From contig NZ_BDCG01000019.1 of the NCBI RefSeq assembly GCF_001613385.1, positions 124,001-188,000 of the forward strand: a stretch of 64,000 bases of DNA, read 5' to 3'. The translations under genes were made by a program, and so were the position numbers. The number at the start of each line of letters is the position of its first letter. The first letter of the stretch is position 1. Below are positions 16,409 through 25,994 of this stretch, piece by piece. The notes under the pieces are model-generated. The model saw nothing but the letters and a program-made list of their open reading frames with translations. It was not told the origin of the DNA and searched no databases. The stretch is from Nocardia flavorosea NBRC 108225. GTDB taxonomy: Bacteria; Actinomycetota; Actinomycetes; Mycobacteriales; Mycobacteriaceae.

Positions 16409-16546
16409 GTGACGGCCGGGAGATTCGTCCACGTCGATGGACGGCGTTCAGGCGAAGATCGGCTCCGGTACTGCGGCGCGCTGTCTCCGGGGGGCGATGC
16501 ACCGACACCGGGCCTTCGCCCCCCGTATCCGGGTGCTCCGCGGTGA
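16409..16546 (+). CDS. possible 45-residue leader ORF of the lpqS operon
   Basis: A GTG at 16409 follows a strong GGAAGGAGG (16393-16401) and opens a 45-codon frame whose TGA overlaps the GTG start of lpqS (GTGA). The product (VTAGRFVHVDGRRSGE...) is basic and Pro/Gly-rich with one Cys (RYCG). The strong ribosome site and the overlap suggest a translated leader coupled to lpqS. No homologue is recognised. Confidence 0.35.
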   Translation: MTAGRFVHVDGRRSGEDRLRYCGALSPGGDAPTPGLRPPYPGAPR

Positions 16547-16764
16547 ATCCCTCCGCTCGGCTGCGCCGTGTATCGGTGGCACTGATAATGGCGGTGCTGC
16601 TCATCGCACCGCTCCTCGACTGCATGCTACATCTGGCCGACGAGCACACCAATCCGGTTGCCGCGGCGGCTGCACCGGCCGTCGGTAGCGCCCACTCAGG
16701 TCATCTGCACGGTATGAACGGCCACCTCGATCATTGTGATCAGCACATGATCCACTGCGTCGAG

Positions 16765-16771
16765 AAATCGG
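16765..16771 (+). repeat. left copy of the target-site repeat AAATCGG
   Basis: AAATCGG directly abuts the left inverted repeat of the ISL3-family element. The same seven bases directly follow the right inverted repeat at 18385-18391. Confidence 0.75.
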
Positions 16772-18384
16772 GGCTCTGGCTCACTTTCGGTGGTGTCTGT
16801 GAGCTGACGACGGCACGATTGCCCGGTAGCTGAGGTGAGTGTTGGTGTCGGCGTGGTGTTTTCAGGTTTGTCGCCGCTTGTTGTCGAGGATGTGGGTGAG
16901 GAGGGTTCGCGGCTGGTGGTCCGGGCTCGGACTCCGGGTGGTGTGGCCGAATGCCCTGGTTGTGGTGCAGGATCGGCCCGCGTTCACGGTGTTCACGAGT
17001 GGCGGCTGGCCGATCTGCCGGTCGATGGTCGTAGCGTGGTGGTGCGGGTGCGTGTCCGGCGCCTGTACTGCCGGACGCCGGGATGTCAGCGCACGTTCCG
17101 GGAACAGATCCCCGGTGCGCTGGAACGCTATCAGCGCCGCACCAGCCGGTTGACCGGGCATGTTCGCGCGGCGGTGCGGGAACTGGCCGGGCGGGCCGCG
17201 GCCCGAATGCTTCCGCGGTGGTCGGTGCGATTGTCGCGGCAGACCGCGGTACGGGTTCTGCTCGGCATCCCACTGCAGACCCAGAAGGTGCCGAGAGTGC
17301 TCAGTGTGGACGAATTCGCCTTGCTGCGCCGCCACCGATACGGCACCGTGCTCATCGACGCCGCGACCCACCAGCGCGTCGATGTCCTGTCCGACCGCCG
17401 CTCGGCCACCCTGGAAACCTGGTTGCGCGAGCATCCCGGGGTCGAGTTCGTCGTGCGTGACGGGTCGGCCACCTATGCCGAAGCCATCCGCCGCGGGGCC
17501 CCGACCGCGCTCCAGATCGCCGACCGCTGGCACCTGTGGCACAACCTGGTGCGAGCAGCGGAGAAAGTGGTGGCCGCCCACGCCCGCTGCTGGGCTGCCG
17601 CCGGACCGAAACGTCGCCAGTTGACCCGTGAAACCACCACCCTCGCCCGCTGGCACGCCGTCCACGATCTCCTCGACCGGGGGTCGGTCTCATGGACTGC
17701 GCCCGCCGGCTCGGCCTCGGCTTGAACACCGTGGAACGGTATTCCCGGTCAGCGAACCCGAGAAGCTCCGCCGTCCACCGCAATACCGGGCGAGTCTGGT
17801 CGACCCTTACCGTGATCACCTGCGTGCTCGCCGCGCCGGTGAGCCCGGTGTCGCGGTCACTACGCTGCTGGTCGAGATCACCGCCCTCGGCTACACAGGC
17901 AGCCTGAACCTGCTGCACAAGTACCTGAACCAGGGACGCGCCGAATCCGACCGGGTCATGCCCTCACCGCGACGGCTCACCTCGTGGATCACCACCCGCC
18001 CCGGTGAACTGGGCGAGGCGCAGCACGCTCATCTGGCCGAGTTGCTGGCGACCTGCCCGGACCTGACGGTGCTCGCGGAGCTGGTGAGCAGGTTCGCCCG
18101 CATCGTCACCGAACATCACGGCCGCGACCTCGACGACTGGATGAGCAGCGCCCGCGCCGCGGCGCTACCCGAACTGGACCCGTTCTTGCGCGGGATCGAC
18201 CGCGACTATCACGCGGTCCTGGCCGGACTCTGCCTGCCTTACAGCAACGGCCCGGTCGAAGGCGTGAACACGAAAACCAAACTGATCAAACGACAAATGT
18301 ATGGCCGAGCCGGATTCCGGCTACTCCGCCACCGCATCCTCCTGGCCTGAAACCAGGACCCACCACCGAAAGTGGGCCAGAGCC
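16772..18384 (+). mobile_element. ISL3-family insertion sequence (1613 bp)
   Basis: The ends are inverted repeats of 24 bases with one mismatch: the left end (16772-16795) starts GGCTCTGGCT, and the right end (18361-18384) reads GGCTCTGGCC on the other strand. AAATCGG repeats flank it directly. ISL3 elements usually make 8-bp target repeats, but only 7 bases match here. It carries one transposase gene, which is frameshifted, so the copy is probably immobile unless helped by another copy. Confidence 0.9.
16835..18350 (+). pseudogene. ISL3-family transposase, two frameshifts
   Basis: The frame starts at a GTG. It shows an N-terminal ISL3 zinc finger (CPGCGAGSARVHG...YCRTPGCQRTF), the DDE domain (VLSVDEFALLRRH, FVVRDGSATYAEA, ADRWHLWHNL) and the C-terminal PYSNGPVEGVNTKTKLIKRQMYGRAGF. 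The reading frame shifts twice: near 17685 (after HDLLDRG, one G missing) and near 17750 (after VERYSR, one G missing before VSEPEKL). Both are single-base losses in G runs. Restored, it would have roughly 505 residues, normal for the family. Either real decay or sequence errors could explain this. Confidence 0.88.
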
Positions 18385-18391
18385 AAATCGG
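18385..18391 (+). repeat. right copy of the target-site repeat AAATCGG
   Basis: It immediately follows the right inverted repeat and is identical to 16765-16771. Confidence 0.75.
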
Positions 18392-18676
18392 TGCTGCCCT
18401 CCGGCAGCACTCTCCAGCAGCTGCTGTTGACGGTGCTGATCGGCATGGCCACAGTCACCGTCTTCGCCCTGGTCTCCACCGGTACGCGCGGGAGTCGAGG
18501 CCCGCCGGGGGGCTTACCCGTGTTGAACGGGCAAGCCATTCTCACGAATTTCTGTATCTCCCGACGCTGATCGGTCAGCGCCAGGCCGAGACATCTCCGT
18601 CGTCGGCCGGTGTTCGCTGCCCGCTCACCGTCACGACCGCCCTGTGTGGCGGATCGGATACAGAAAGCGACAAATC

Positions 18677-19804
18677 ATGAACGACATCGTGTTCGGCCCG
18701 CCTGCCGAACCTGTCTCGACCGTGCTCACCCCGCCAGCTCCGGCGCGGGAATCGAGTTCGCTGGTCGGCAACACCCCCGTTCTGTGGGTGGGGGAGCCGC
18801 TGGCGCCCGCCGGCCGCGGCTTCTGGGCGAAACTGGAAGGTTTCAATCCGGGCGGGATGAAGGACCGGCCCGCCCTGCACATGGTCCGGCGCGCGAAACA
18901 ACGCGGAGACCTGGCACCGGGAGCCCGGATCATCGAATCCACCAGCGGCACTCTCGGACTGGGGCTGGCGCTTGCGGGAGCGGTGTACCACCACCCGGTC
19001 ACGGTGGTCACCGATCCGGGACTCGAGCCGATCGTGGATCGCTTGCTCGCCTCGTACGGTGCGCGGGTCGAACTGGTGGCCGAACCGCATCCCAGCGGCG
19101 GCTGGCAACAAGCCCGCCGCGATCGGGTCACCGAACTCATGGCGGCCGAGCCCGGGGCCTGGTGCCCCGACCAGTACAGCAATCCCGACAATATCGACGG
19201 ATACGAATCACTCGGGCGGGAGCTGATACAGCAGCTGGGCGAGGTCGATGTGCTGGTGTGCGCCGTAGGAACCGGCGGTCACTCCGCGGGTGTGGCGCGG
19301 GTGCTGCGCCGAGCCAACCCGGACCTGCAGCTGATCGGTGTGGATACTGTCGCCTCCACGATCTTCGGCCAGCCCGCCGGTCCGCGGGGCATGCGGGGAC
19401 TCGGGTCCAGTATCTTCCCGCGCAATGTCGACTACTCGTCCTTTCGTGAAGTGCATTGGGTGGCACCGGCCGAGGCCGTGTGTGCGTGCCGGGCGCTGGC
19501 CGGTACGCACTATGCAACAGGCGGCTGGAGCGTAGGTGCTGTGGCCTTGGTCGCGGGATGGGTCGCGCGTACTCGGCCGGCGGACACCCGGATTGCGGCG
19601 GTGTTCCCCGACGGCCCGCAGCGCTACTTCGACACCGTCTACAACGACGACTACTGCCGCGCGCACGGCCTGCTCGATACCGATCCGCCGATCGAACCGG
19701 ACATTATCGCGCATCCCGGCCGGCGGGTAGTGCACTCCTGGACCCGCTGCACCACCGTCGTCGACCCGCACGCCACCGACCGGGCAGGAGGAGCCGCATC
19801 ATGA
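18677..19804 (+). CDS. cysK2: CysK2-like PLP-dependent S-sulfocysteine synthase
   Basis: The product has 375 residues and is a fold-type II PLP enzyme. The PLP lysine lies in NPGGMKDRPA, the substrate loop is ESTSGTLGLGLA, and the PLP phosphate loop is GTGGHSAGVA. The long C-terminal tail after FPDGPQRYFDTVYNDDYC is as in mycobacterial CysK2 (Rv0848), which makes S-sulfocysteine from O-phosphoserine and thiosulfate. The order lpqS-cysK2-MFS matches Rv0847-Rv0849. Its TGA overlaps the ATG of the MFS gene (ATGA), so the two were translationally coupled. Confidence 0.85.
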   Translation: MNDIVFGPPAEPVSTVLTPPAPARESSSLVGNTPVLWVGEPLAPAGRGFWAKLEGFNPGGMKDRPALHMVRRAKQRGDLAPGARIIESTSGTLGLGLALAGAVYHHPVTVVTDPGLEPIVDRLLASYGARVELVAEPHPSGGWQQARRDRVTELMAAEPGAWCPDQYSNPDNIDGYESLGRELIQQLGEVDVLVCAVGTGGHSAGVARVLRRANPDLQLIGVDTVASTIFGQPAGPRGMRGLGSSIFPRNVDYSSFREVHWVAPAEAVCACRALAGTHYATGGWSVGAVALVAGWVARTRPADTRIAAVFPDGPQRYFDTVYNDDYCRAHGLLDTDPPIEPDIIAHPGRRVVHSWTRCTTVVDPHATDRAGGAAS

Positions 19805-21095
19805 CCGTACTGAAGAGCTTCCGCAGCTTCGACCTCGCCGCCCGGCTGCTGATGATCAACCAGTTCGGCATCAATCTCGGCTTCTACATGTTGATGCCGT
19901 ATCTGGCCGGCTACCTCGCCGGGCCGCTGGGCTTGGCGGCCTGGGCGGTCGGCCTGGTACTCGGGGTACGAAACTTCTCCCTGCAGGGCATGTTCTTGAT
20001 CGGCGGTACCCTCGCCGACCGGCTCGGCTAGAAACCCTTGATCGTCGCGGGCTGTCTGCTGCGGACCGGCGGATTCGCCCTCTTGTGTTCGCCACCTCGC
20101 TGCCCTGGGTGCTCATCGCTTCCGCCGCGACGGGTTTCGCGGGGGCGCTGTTCAACCCGGCAGTCCGCGCCTATCTGGCGGCCGACACCGGGGAACGGCG
20201 GGTGGAAGCGTTCGCAGTGTTCAATATCTTCTACCAAGCCGGTATTCTGGCCGGGCCGCTGGTGGGCCTGGCATTGATGTTCCTGGATTTCCGGGTGACC
20301 GCCGCGGCCGCGGCGGTCGTGTTCGCTGTCTTGACCGTCGCGCAGCTGTTCGCGCTGCCGGCGCGCCGTGAGCAGAAGGCCGCCGAAAAGACCTCGGTGC
20401 TCCAGGACTGGCGGGCGGTGGCGGCCAACCGCCGCTTCCTGCTGTTCTCGCTGACGATGGTCGGCTCGTATGTGCTGTCGTTCCAGGTGTATCTGGCGCT
20501 CCCGCTACAAGCGGAATACCTGGCCGGCGCGCAATCGCAAATACTCGTATCGGCGCTGTTCGCGGTCTCCGGGGTGGTCGCCGTGGCCGGGCAGCTGCGG
20601 ATCACCGGGTGGTTCCGGGCGCGCTGGGGAACCGGGCGCAGTCTGGCGGTGGGTATGGCAATACTGGCCGCGGCGTTCCTGCCTCTGCTCGTGATACCCG
20701 GTCCCGGGCGATTCGGCATCGCCGCCGCGATAGTCGCATTGCTCCTGGCTACAGCAGTGCTCGCGGTCGGAACCGCCGCGGTGTTCCCTTTCGAAATGGA
20801 TACCGTCGTCTCGCTCGCAGACCGCAAACTGGTAGCCACCCACTACGGCTTCTACAACACGATCGTGGGTATCGGCATTCTGGCCGGCAACCTCGCCACC
20901 GGAGCGGTCATCGGGGCTGCACGCGCCGCCGGTGCCGATCGGGCGGTATGGGCCGGGCTCGGCCTCATCGGGGTCGTGGCGGCCGCGGCGTTGTACCGGC
21001 TCGACCGGACGCAGCCGGAACGAGCCGCAGGAGACGGTGTGCGCGATGGTAACGCTCGTCAGGAACGTGAACCGGCAAGTCCGATACGTCGTTGA
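19801..21095 (+). pseudogene. MFS transporter (Rv0849-like) with stop codon and frameshift
   Basis: The frame starts MTVLKSFRSFDLAARLLMINQFG and stays in register to TLADRLG, where a TAG at 20029-20031 replaces the expected Tyr codon (RLGYKPLI). After 18 further codons the frame shifts at about 20085: TTGTG where TTGGTG would continue FALLVFATSLPW. From there to 21095 the protein is intact. Joined, it would have about 431 residues and 12 membrane helices, like Rv0849. Two lesions argue for a pseudogene unless the sequence is in error. Confidence 0.82.
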
Positions 21096-21471
21096 GCGCG
21101 GCCGCGGGGTCCGCCGTCGCGGCCACGGCAGGTCTGGACAACCGACCGAGACCGCCGCGGCCGCACGGCCAGGAGAATCTTCCGGGTGGTCGTGGTGCCG
21201 GTCGGCTCAGGTCTCGATCTCGGCGCACGCGGAGCAGGAACCGGTGATCGAGCCGGCCGTCCGTGGCGCCCGAACAATCGGCAACCGCCGCGAACTGGGT
21301 AGACACGCTGCTGGGTTGCCGGGACCGGCTGTCACGGCCGGCTCGTGCTCCGAGCTGTGATGACCTACCGCCGGCAATGGCGTGGAGGATGAGTGGGAGG
21401 ACATCACGACAACCCGCAGAAGCGGAAGGTTCCCCGGGCAGGCTCCGGTCGAACAGTCAGTAGGCTTCTCG
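21096..21471. other. non-coding gap upstream of the copper ATPase gene
   Basis: No convincing gene is seen in either strand. Short open frames lack good ribosome sites. No CsoR/RicR-type palindrome was recognised here. Confidence 0.5.
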
Positions 21472-23745
21472 ATGTCGAATCCCGAGTACCGGTACACCGG
21501 CCCAGACCCCGCAGGGCACGGCCACGGCTCATCCGCACAGAATCCGGCCCCGGACACCCGGGGCCTGCCCATCGGCCGACACCGTCACGACCTGCCGTCT
21601 GGTCACGACTTCCCTTCCGGGGATGAAAGCCGTTCCCGGCACGGCAGTCGTACCGAGCAGGACAGCCGTTCCGGGCAAGGAAGCCACTTCGAGCACGGCG
21701 GCCACATGGACGCCGGTGGCGGCGGTGGTCACGATCGGCATGCCGGACACGGGGCACACGCGGAGATGTTCCGCCGCCGGTTCTGGGACTGTCTGATCCT
21801 GTCGGTGCCGGTTGTCGGATCCAGCCATATGGTTGCCGAGCTCCTCGGATACCGGCTGCCGGATTCCCCGGGGGTCTCGTGGATTCTGCCGGTCCTGGGC
21901 ACGGTGATCTTCGTCTACGGCGGAATGCCGTTCCTCACCGGCGGCTGGACCGAGCCGCGTTCCCGCCGGCCCGGGATGATGCTGCTGATCGCCATGGCGA
22001 TCACCGTCGCGTTCGTTGCCTCCTGGATCACCACGCTCGGGATCGGCGGGTTCGACCTCGACTTCTGGTGGGAACTGGCCCTGCTCATCGTCATCATGCT
22101 GCTGGGACACTGGCTGGAGATGCGGGCGCTGGGTTCGGCATCCGGGGCGCTCGACGCGCTGGCCGCGATGCTGCCCGATACCGCGGAGAAAATAACCGAT
22201 GACGGTATCGCCGAAGTGCCGTTGACCCAGCTGTCCCGCGGTGACCTGGTTCTGGTGCGTGCCGGGGCGCGGGTGTTCGCCGACGGCACGGTCACCGACG
22301 GCCGCGCCGAGGTCGACGAATCGATGATCACCGGTGAGTCGAAAACCGTGAGCCGCGATATCGGCGAGACCGTGGTCGCCGGCACCGTCGCCACCGACAG
22401 CGCCCTGCGAGTACGGATCACCGCGATCGGCGAGGACACCGCCCTGGCCGGTATCCAGCGCATGGTCGCCGACGCCCAAGCCTCTTCGTCCCGTGCCCAG
22501 GCGCTGGCGGACAAAGCCGCCGCATTCCTGTTCTATTTCGCCGCCGGTACCGGTGTACTGACATTCGCGATCTGGGCGCTGCTCGGCAACCTCGACGAGG
22601 CGGTGGTGCGCACGGTAACCGTTCTCGTCATCGCCTGTCCCCACGCCTTGGGTCTGGCGATCCCACTGGTCATCGCGATCTCCACCGAACGGGCGGCGAA
22701 AGCCGGGGTACTCGTCAAAGATCGTCTCGCGCTCGAGCACATGCGGACCGTCGATGTGGTGCTGTTCGATAAAACCGGCACCTTGACCCAGGGCCGCCAT
22801 CAGCTCACGGGGGTTACCGCCACCGCCGGTACGAGCGAAGAGAATCTGCTCGCGCTCGCCGCGGCCGTCGAAGCCGATAGCGAACACCCCCTCGCTCGGG
22901 CCATAGTGGCCGCAGCCGAAACCCGCGCCCCGGAACCGGAACAGTTGACCGCCGGCGATTTCCGTTCACTGCCCGGCCGCGGGGTACGCGCCCGTGTCGA
23001 CGGCACCGAGGTCACCGTCGGCGGTCCGGCCATGCTCGCCGATTCCGGGTTGCCGGTGCCCGACGATGTCACGACCGTCACCCGCGGCTGGATACAACGC
23101 GGCGCCTCGGTGCTGCATATCGTCCAGGGTGACCGCGTGCTCGGCGCCGTCGCCCTCGAAGACGCCATACGCGACGAATCCCGCCGCGCCATCGACGCCT
23201 TGCACGACCGCGGCGTGAAGGTCGCGATGATCACCGGCGATGCCCGTCAGGTCGCCGACGCCGTCGCCGCCGACCTCGGTATCGACGAGGTATTTGCCGA
23301 AGTGCTTCCCGAACACAAAGATGCGAAGGTCACCGAACTGCACAACCGCGGGCACAAGGTCGCGATGGTGGGTGACGGTGTCAACGACGCTCCCGCGCTG
23401 GCCCGCGCCGATGTCGGGGTGGCGATCGGCGCGGGCACCGATGTCGCCATCGAGTCCGCCGGTGTCGTCCTCGCCGCGAACGACCCTCGCGCGGTGCTGT
23501 CGATCATCGAACTGTCCCACGCCAGTTACCGGAAAATGTGGCAGAACCTGCTCTGGGCCACCGCCTACAACAACATCATCGCCGTACCGCTGGCCGCGGG
23601 TGTGCTGGCCTTTGCCGGTATCGCGATCTCTCCCGCCGTCGCCGCGGTGCTCATGTCGGTGTCGACCATTGTCGTCGCGCTCAACGCTCAGCTGCTGCGC
23701 AACCTGGATCTCGACCCCGCCCGCCTGGCCGGTCCGCGCCCATGA
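21472..23745 (+). CDS. CopB-type P1B-3 copper-transporting ATPase with His-rich N-terminus
   Basis: The product has 757 residues from the ATG at 21472. An in-frame ATG at 21382 would add 30 residues. Residues 1-95 are rich in His, Gly and Ser (GHGHG, GRHRHDLPSGHD, GHDRHAGHGAH) and can bind metal. The membrane part has CPH (Cys389-Pro-His391), the mark of the P1B-3 subgroup, rather than CPC. DKTGT (Asp433 is phosphorylated), HP in DSEHPLA and MVGDGVNDAPAL are intact. It should export copper across the plasma membrane. It follows the broken MFS gene on the same strand. Confidence 0.9.
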   Translation: MSNPEYRYTGPDPAGHGHGSSAQNPAPDTRGLPIGRHRHDLPSGHDFPSGDESRSRHGSRTEQDSRSGQGSHFEHGGHMDAGGGGGHDRHAGHGAHAEMFRRRFWDCLILSVPVVGSSHMVAELLGYRLPDSPGVSWILPVLGTVIFVYGGMPFLTGGWTEPRSRRPGMMLLIAMAITVAFVASWITTLGIGGFDLDFWWELALLIVIMLLGHWLEMRALGSASGALDALAAMLPDTAEKITDDGIAEVPLTQLSRGDLVLVRAGARVFADGTVTDGRAEVDESMITGESKTVSRDIGETVVAGTVATDSALRVRITAIGEDTALAGIQRMVADAQASSSRAQALADKAAAFLFYFAAGTGVLTFAIWALLGNLDEAVVRTVTVLVIACPHALGLAIPLVIAISTERAAKAGVLVKDRLALEHMRTVDVVLFDKTGTLTQGRHQLTGVTATAGTSEENLLALAAAVEADSEHPLARAIVAAAETRAPEPEQLTAGDFRSLPGRGVRARVDGTEVTVGGPAMLADSGLPVPDDVTTVTRGWIQRGASVLHIVQGDRVLGAVALEDAIRDESRRAIDALHDRGVKVAMITGDARQVADAVAADLGIDEVFAEVLPEHKDAKVTELHNRGHKVAMVGDGVNDAPALARADVGVAIGAGTDVAIESAGVVLAANDPRAVLSIIELSHASYRKMWQNLLWATAYNNIIAVPLAAGVLAFAGIAISPAVAAVLMSVSTIVVALNAQLLRNLDLDPARLAGPRP

Positions 23746-23946
23746 CGGCGATACCTGCCGGGACTTCTGGTGCGCGCCGAGACTGCTAGGGGCAGTGGTG
23801 AGGCGAACCCGAACGCGGCCGTCCCCCCGGGGGGCACGAGAACTCGCCCAGTTGTACAAGAGCGGCACAGCATCACGCCGGTTCGGACGGTCCGCGGGGC
23901 CGGTTGTGCCTCCTAGAGTCGCGTTGACCAGACTGGGAGGTAGGCA

Positions 23947-25317
23947 ATGACCACAGTTCAGGTGTCCCATGGGGCACAACCAGATCAGGTACGCCACATC
24001 CGGACCGAGATTCCCGGACCACGTTCGCGTGCGCTCGCGCAGCGCCGGGAGGCCGCTCTCCCAGCGGGTTTGGTCAGCGGTGCGCAGGTGTACGTGCAGG
24101 CTGCGGGCGGCGGAGTGGTGGTGGATGCCGACGGGAACTCGTTCATCGATTTCGGCAGCGGTATTGCGGTGACGACTGTCGGAAACGCCGCGCCGCGGGT
24201 GGTCGAACGGGTGACCGAGCAGGTGCGGGCCTATACCCATACCTGTTTCCTGGCAACGCCGTACGAGCCGTATATCGCGGTCGCCGAGGAGCTCAATGCG
24301 CTTACCCCGGGCGAGCACGAGAAGCGGACCGCTTTGTTCAACACTGGGAGCGAGGCGATCGAGAACGCGGTCAAGTACGCGCGGGCCTTCACCGGCCGTC
24401 CGGCAGTGGTGACCTTCGATCACGCTTTCCACGGTCGAACGCTGCTGACGATGAGCATGACGGCCAAGAACCGGCCGTACCGTCGGGCGTTCGGCCCGTT
24501 CGCACCCGAGGTCTACCGTGCGCCCCTGCCATACCCGTATCGGTGGCCGAGCGGGCCGGCGAACGCCGCCGACGAAGCGTTCGCGCACCTGGAACTTCTC
24601 GTCGATTCACAGGTCGGGGCGGAAGCGGTGGCCTGCCTGATCATCGAACCGATCCAGGGCGAGGGTGGATTCATCGTGCCTCCGGCAGGGTTCCTGCGGC
24701 GGGTAGCCGACTTCTGCCGGGAACGCGGCATCGTCTTCGTCGCCGACGAGGTACAGACCGGAATAGGCCGCACAGGCGCCTGGTTCGCGTCGGAACACGA
24801 GGATCTGGTGCCCGATCTCGTGGTCACCGCCAAGGGGCTGGCAGGCGGGATGCCGCTGGGCGCGGTGACCGGCCGCGCGGAGATCATGGACGCGGCGCCG
24901 ACGGGCGGAATCGGCGGGACTTACAGCGGTAATCCCGCTGCCTGCGCGGCGGCGATCGCGGTCTTCGATACGATCCGCCAGGACGGTCTCCTGGAACGCG
25001 CCCGCGTTATCGGGGCCAGGATGATGGACGAGTTGTCTGATATCGCCCGCGGTCATGCCGCGGTCGGCGAGGTCCGTGGCCGGGGCGCGATGGTGGCGGT
25101 CGAACTCGTACACCCCGGAACGAACAGTCCGGACCCGGCTGCTGTGTCCGGGCTCGTCCGGTACTGCGAGAAGCACGGCCTGCTCACGTTGACCGCCGGT
25201 ACCTATGGGAATGTGCTGCGCTTCCTGCCGCCGCTGACCATCTCCGACGATCTGCTCGCCGAAGGGCTGGGGATTCTCCGGGCGGGTTTCGCCGAGGGCG
25301 CATATCCGTCACCATGA
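23947..25317 (+). CDS. gabT: 4-aminobutyrate aminotransferase-like class III transaminase
   Basis: The product has 456 residues. Class III aminotransferase marks: NTGSEAIENAVKYAR, FDHAFHGRTLLTMSMT, IIEPIQGEGGF, FVADEVQTGIGRTG, and the PLP lysine in VVTAKGLAGGMPLGAV. Length and motifs match GabT, which turns 4-aminobutyrate plus 2-oxoglutarate into succinate semialdehyde plus glutamate. Related omega-amino acids are possible substrates. CTGGGAGG lies 6 bases before the ATG. A PucR regulator and an ALDH of the SSADH type follow downstream, though the ALDH is 6.5 kb away. Confidence 0.85.
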   Translation: MTTVQVSHGAQPDQVRHIRTEIPGPRSRALAQRREAALPAGLVSGAQVYVQAAGGGVVVDADGNSFIDFGSGIAVTTVGNAAPRVVERVTEQVRAYTHTCFLATPYEPYIAVAEELNALTPGEHEKRTALFNTGSEAIENAVKYARAFTGRPAVVTFDHAFHGRTLLTMSMTAKNRPYRRAFGPFAPEVYRAPLPYPYRWPSGPANAADEAFAHLELLVDSQVGAEAVACLIIEPIQGEGGFIVPPAGFLRRVADFCRERGIVFVADEVQTGIGRTGAWFASEHEDLVPDLVVTAKGLAGGMPLGAVTGRAEIMDAAPTGGIGGTYSGNPAACAAAIAVFDTIRQDGLLERARVIGARMMDELSDIARGHAAVGEVRGRGAMVAVELVHPGTNSPDPAAVSGLVRYCEKHGLLTLTAGTYGNVLRFLPPLTISDDLLAEGLGILRAGFAEGAYPSP

Positions 25318-25344
25318 CGAACTCGTCGCAGCTCGTTCGGCAGC

Positions 25345-25404
25345 CGGCCAGCGGGCTCCCAGCGATGGGCCGGCCAGCGGGCTCCCAGCGATGGGCCGGC
25401 CAGC
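25345..25404. repeat. 26-bp tandem repeat, 2.3 copies
   Basis: CCGGCCAGCGGGCTCCCAGCGATGGG occurs as 25345-25370 and 25371-25396, then an 8-base partial copy. It starts 28 bases after the gabT stop. The first and second copies are identical. Confidence 0.85.
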
Positions 25405-25905
25405 ACATGCCGATATCGCCGCCGCGCACCCGGGTCGAACGCGCCCGCGCGAAACTCGACCGTCGGCGGTTCCGGTCCATACACCCGCCGACCTCGGCCG
25501 ACTGGTGCCGGTAACCGGTTGATGAGTTCGGCCATGAGGCGGTGCCACCCGGTGTCGGTCGCCGATGTCGTTCCGAGGCCAGCGGCTCCGTCGGCCGGTT
25601 CCGGTCGGTGCCGATGGTCTGCCCTGGATCAGCGGGACCGCGAATTGCCTCGGTGGCCACGGACCCGGGTCCGCCGCCGGGGTCGCCGGGGTCCATTTGG
25701 TTCCGGACCCTCGCAGCTCAGGGGGCCGTGGATGAATCCCGCCTTCGGCAACCGGGCGCGTTGTGTTATTCCGGACAGTCGGGGACGGCAGGATGCTGCG
25801 AAGTGTCCGAGACCGAGACAGGACACCGAGGTCTCGCCGTTATAGGGAACGGGTAGCGAACGGAATTCGGGCTCCAAACGTATGACCAGCTCTGGTAGCG
25901 ATCAG
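25405..25905. other. non-coding gap between gabT and pucR
   Basis: No convincing gene is seen. Open frames here are short, Pro/Arg-rich in several frames and lack ribosome sites. The right end passes into an AT-rich promoter region. Confidence 0.5.
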
Positions 25906-25925
25906 CTATTTCAGAAGTGAAATAG
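25906..25925. promoter_or_regulatory. perfect palindrome, likely operator of the PucR gene
   Basis: CTATTTCA and TGAAATAG flank GAAG. The palindrome lies 69 bases before the PucR start in a markedly AT-rich stretch, where autoregulation would be expected. Confidence 0.5.
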
Positions 25926-25994
25926 GGTTACTTAAACGAAATACACAATTGCAAACCCGCAGCTATTCTCGCTGGACAGGCTAGGAGGTCAGCG

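Larger units (their letters stand above)
16543..18570 (+). pseudogene. lpqS: lpqS-like copper-responsive gene interrupted by an ISL3-family element
   Basis: The 5' part (16543-16770, 76 codons) encodes a signal/membrane helix (LIMAVLLIAPLLDCMLHLADEH) and a His-rich stretch (HSGHLHGMNGHLDHCDQHMIHC). The 3' part (18392-18570) encodes VLPSGSTLQQLLLTV...RGPPGG...ILTNFCISRR. Removing the element and one target repeat joins them in frame into a 135-residue protein. Its end, RGPP...LTxFCxxRR, resembles M. tuberculosis LpqS (Rv0847) of the RicR copper regulon, which also precedes cysK2 and an MFS gene. As it stands the gene gives a 96-residue protein ending in element sequence. Confidence 0.8.

Noticed and set aside
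17685..17755. Programmed frameshifting in the ISL3 transposase
   Set aside because: ISL3 transposases are single frames. Two separate single-base losses look like decay or error, not one slippery site.
20965..21306. Minus-strand 113-codon frame after the MFS pseudogene
   Set aside because: Arg/Pro-rich with no ribosome site or family match, and it overlaps the 3' end of the MFS gene.
22900..24588. Minus-strand 540-codon frame across the CopB/gabT junction
   Set aside because: It covers the reverse of two well-supported genes and has no recognisable domain.
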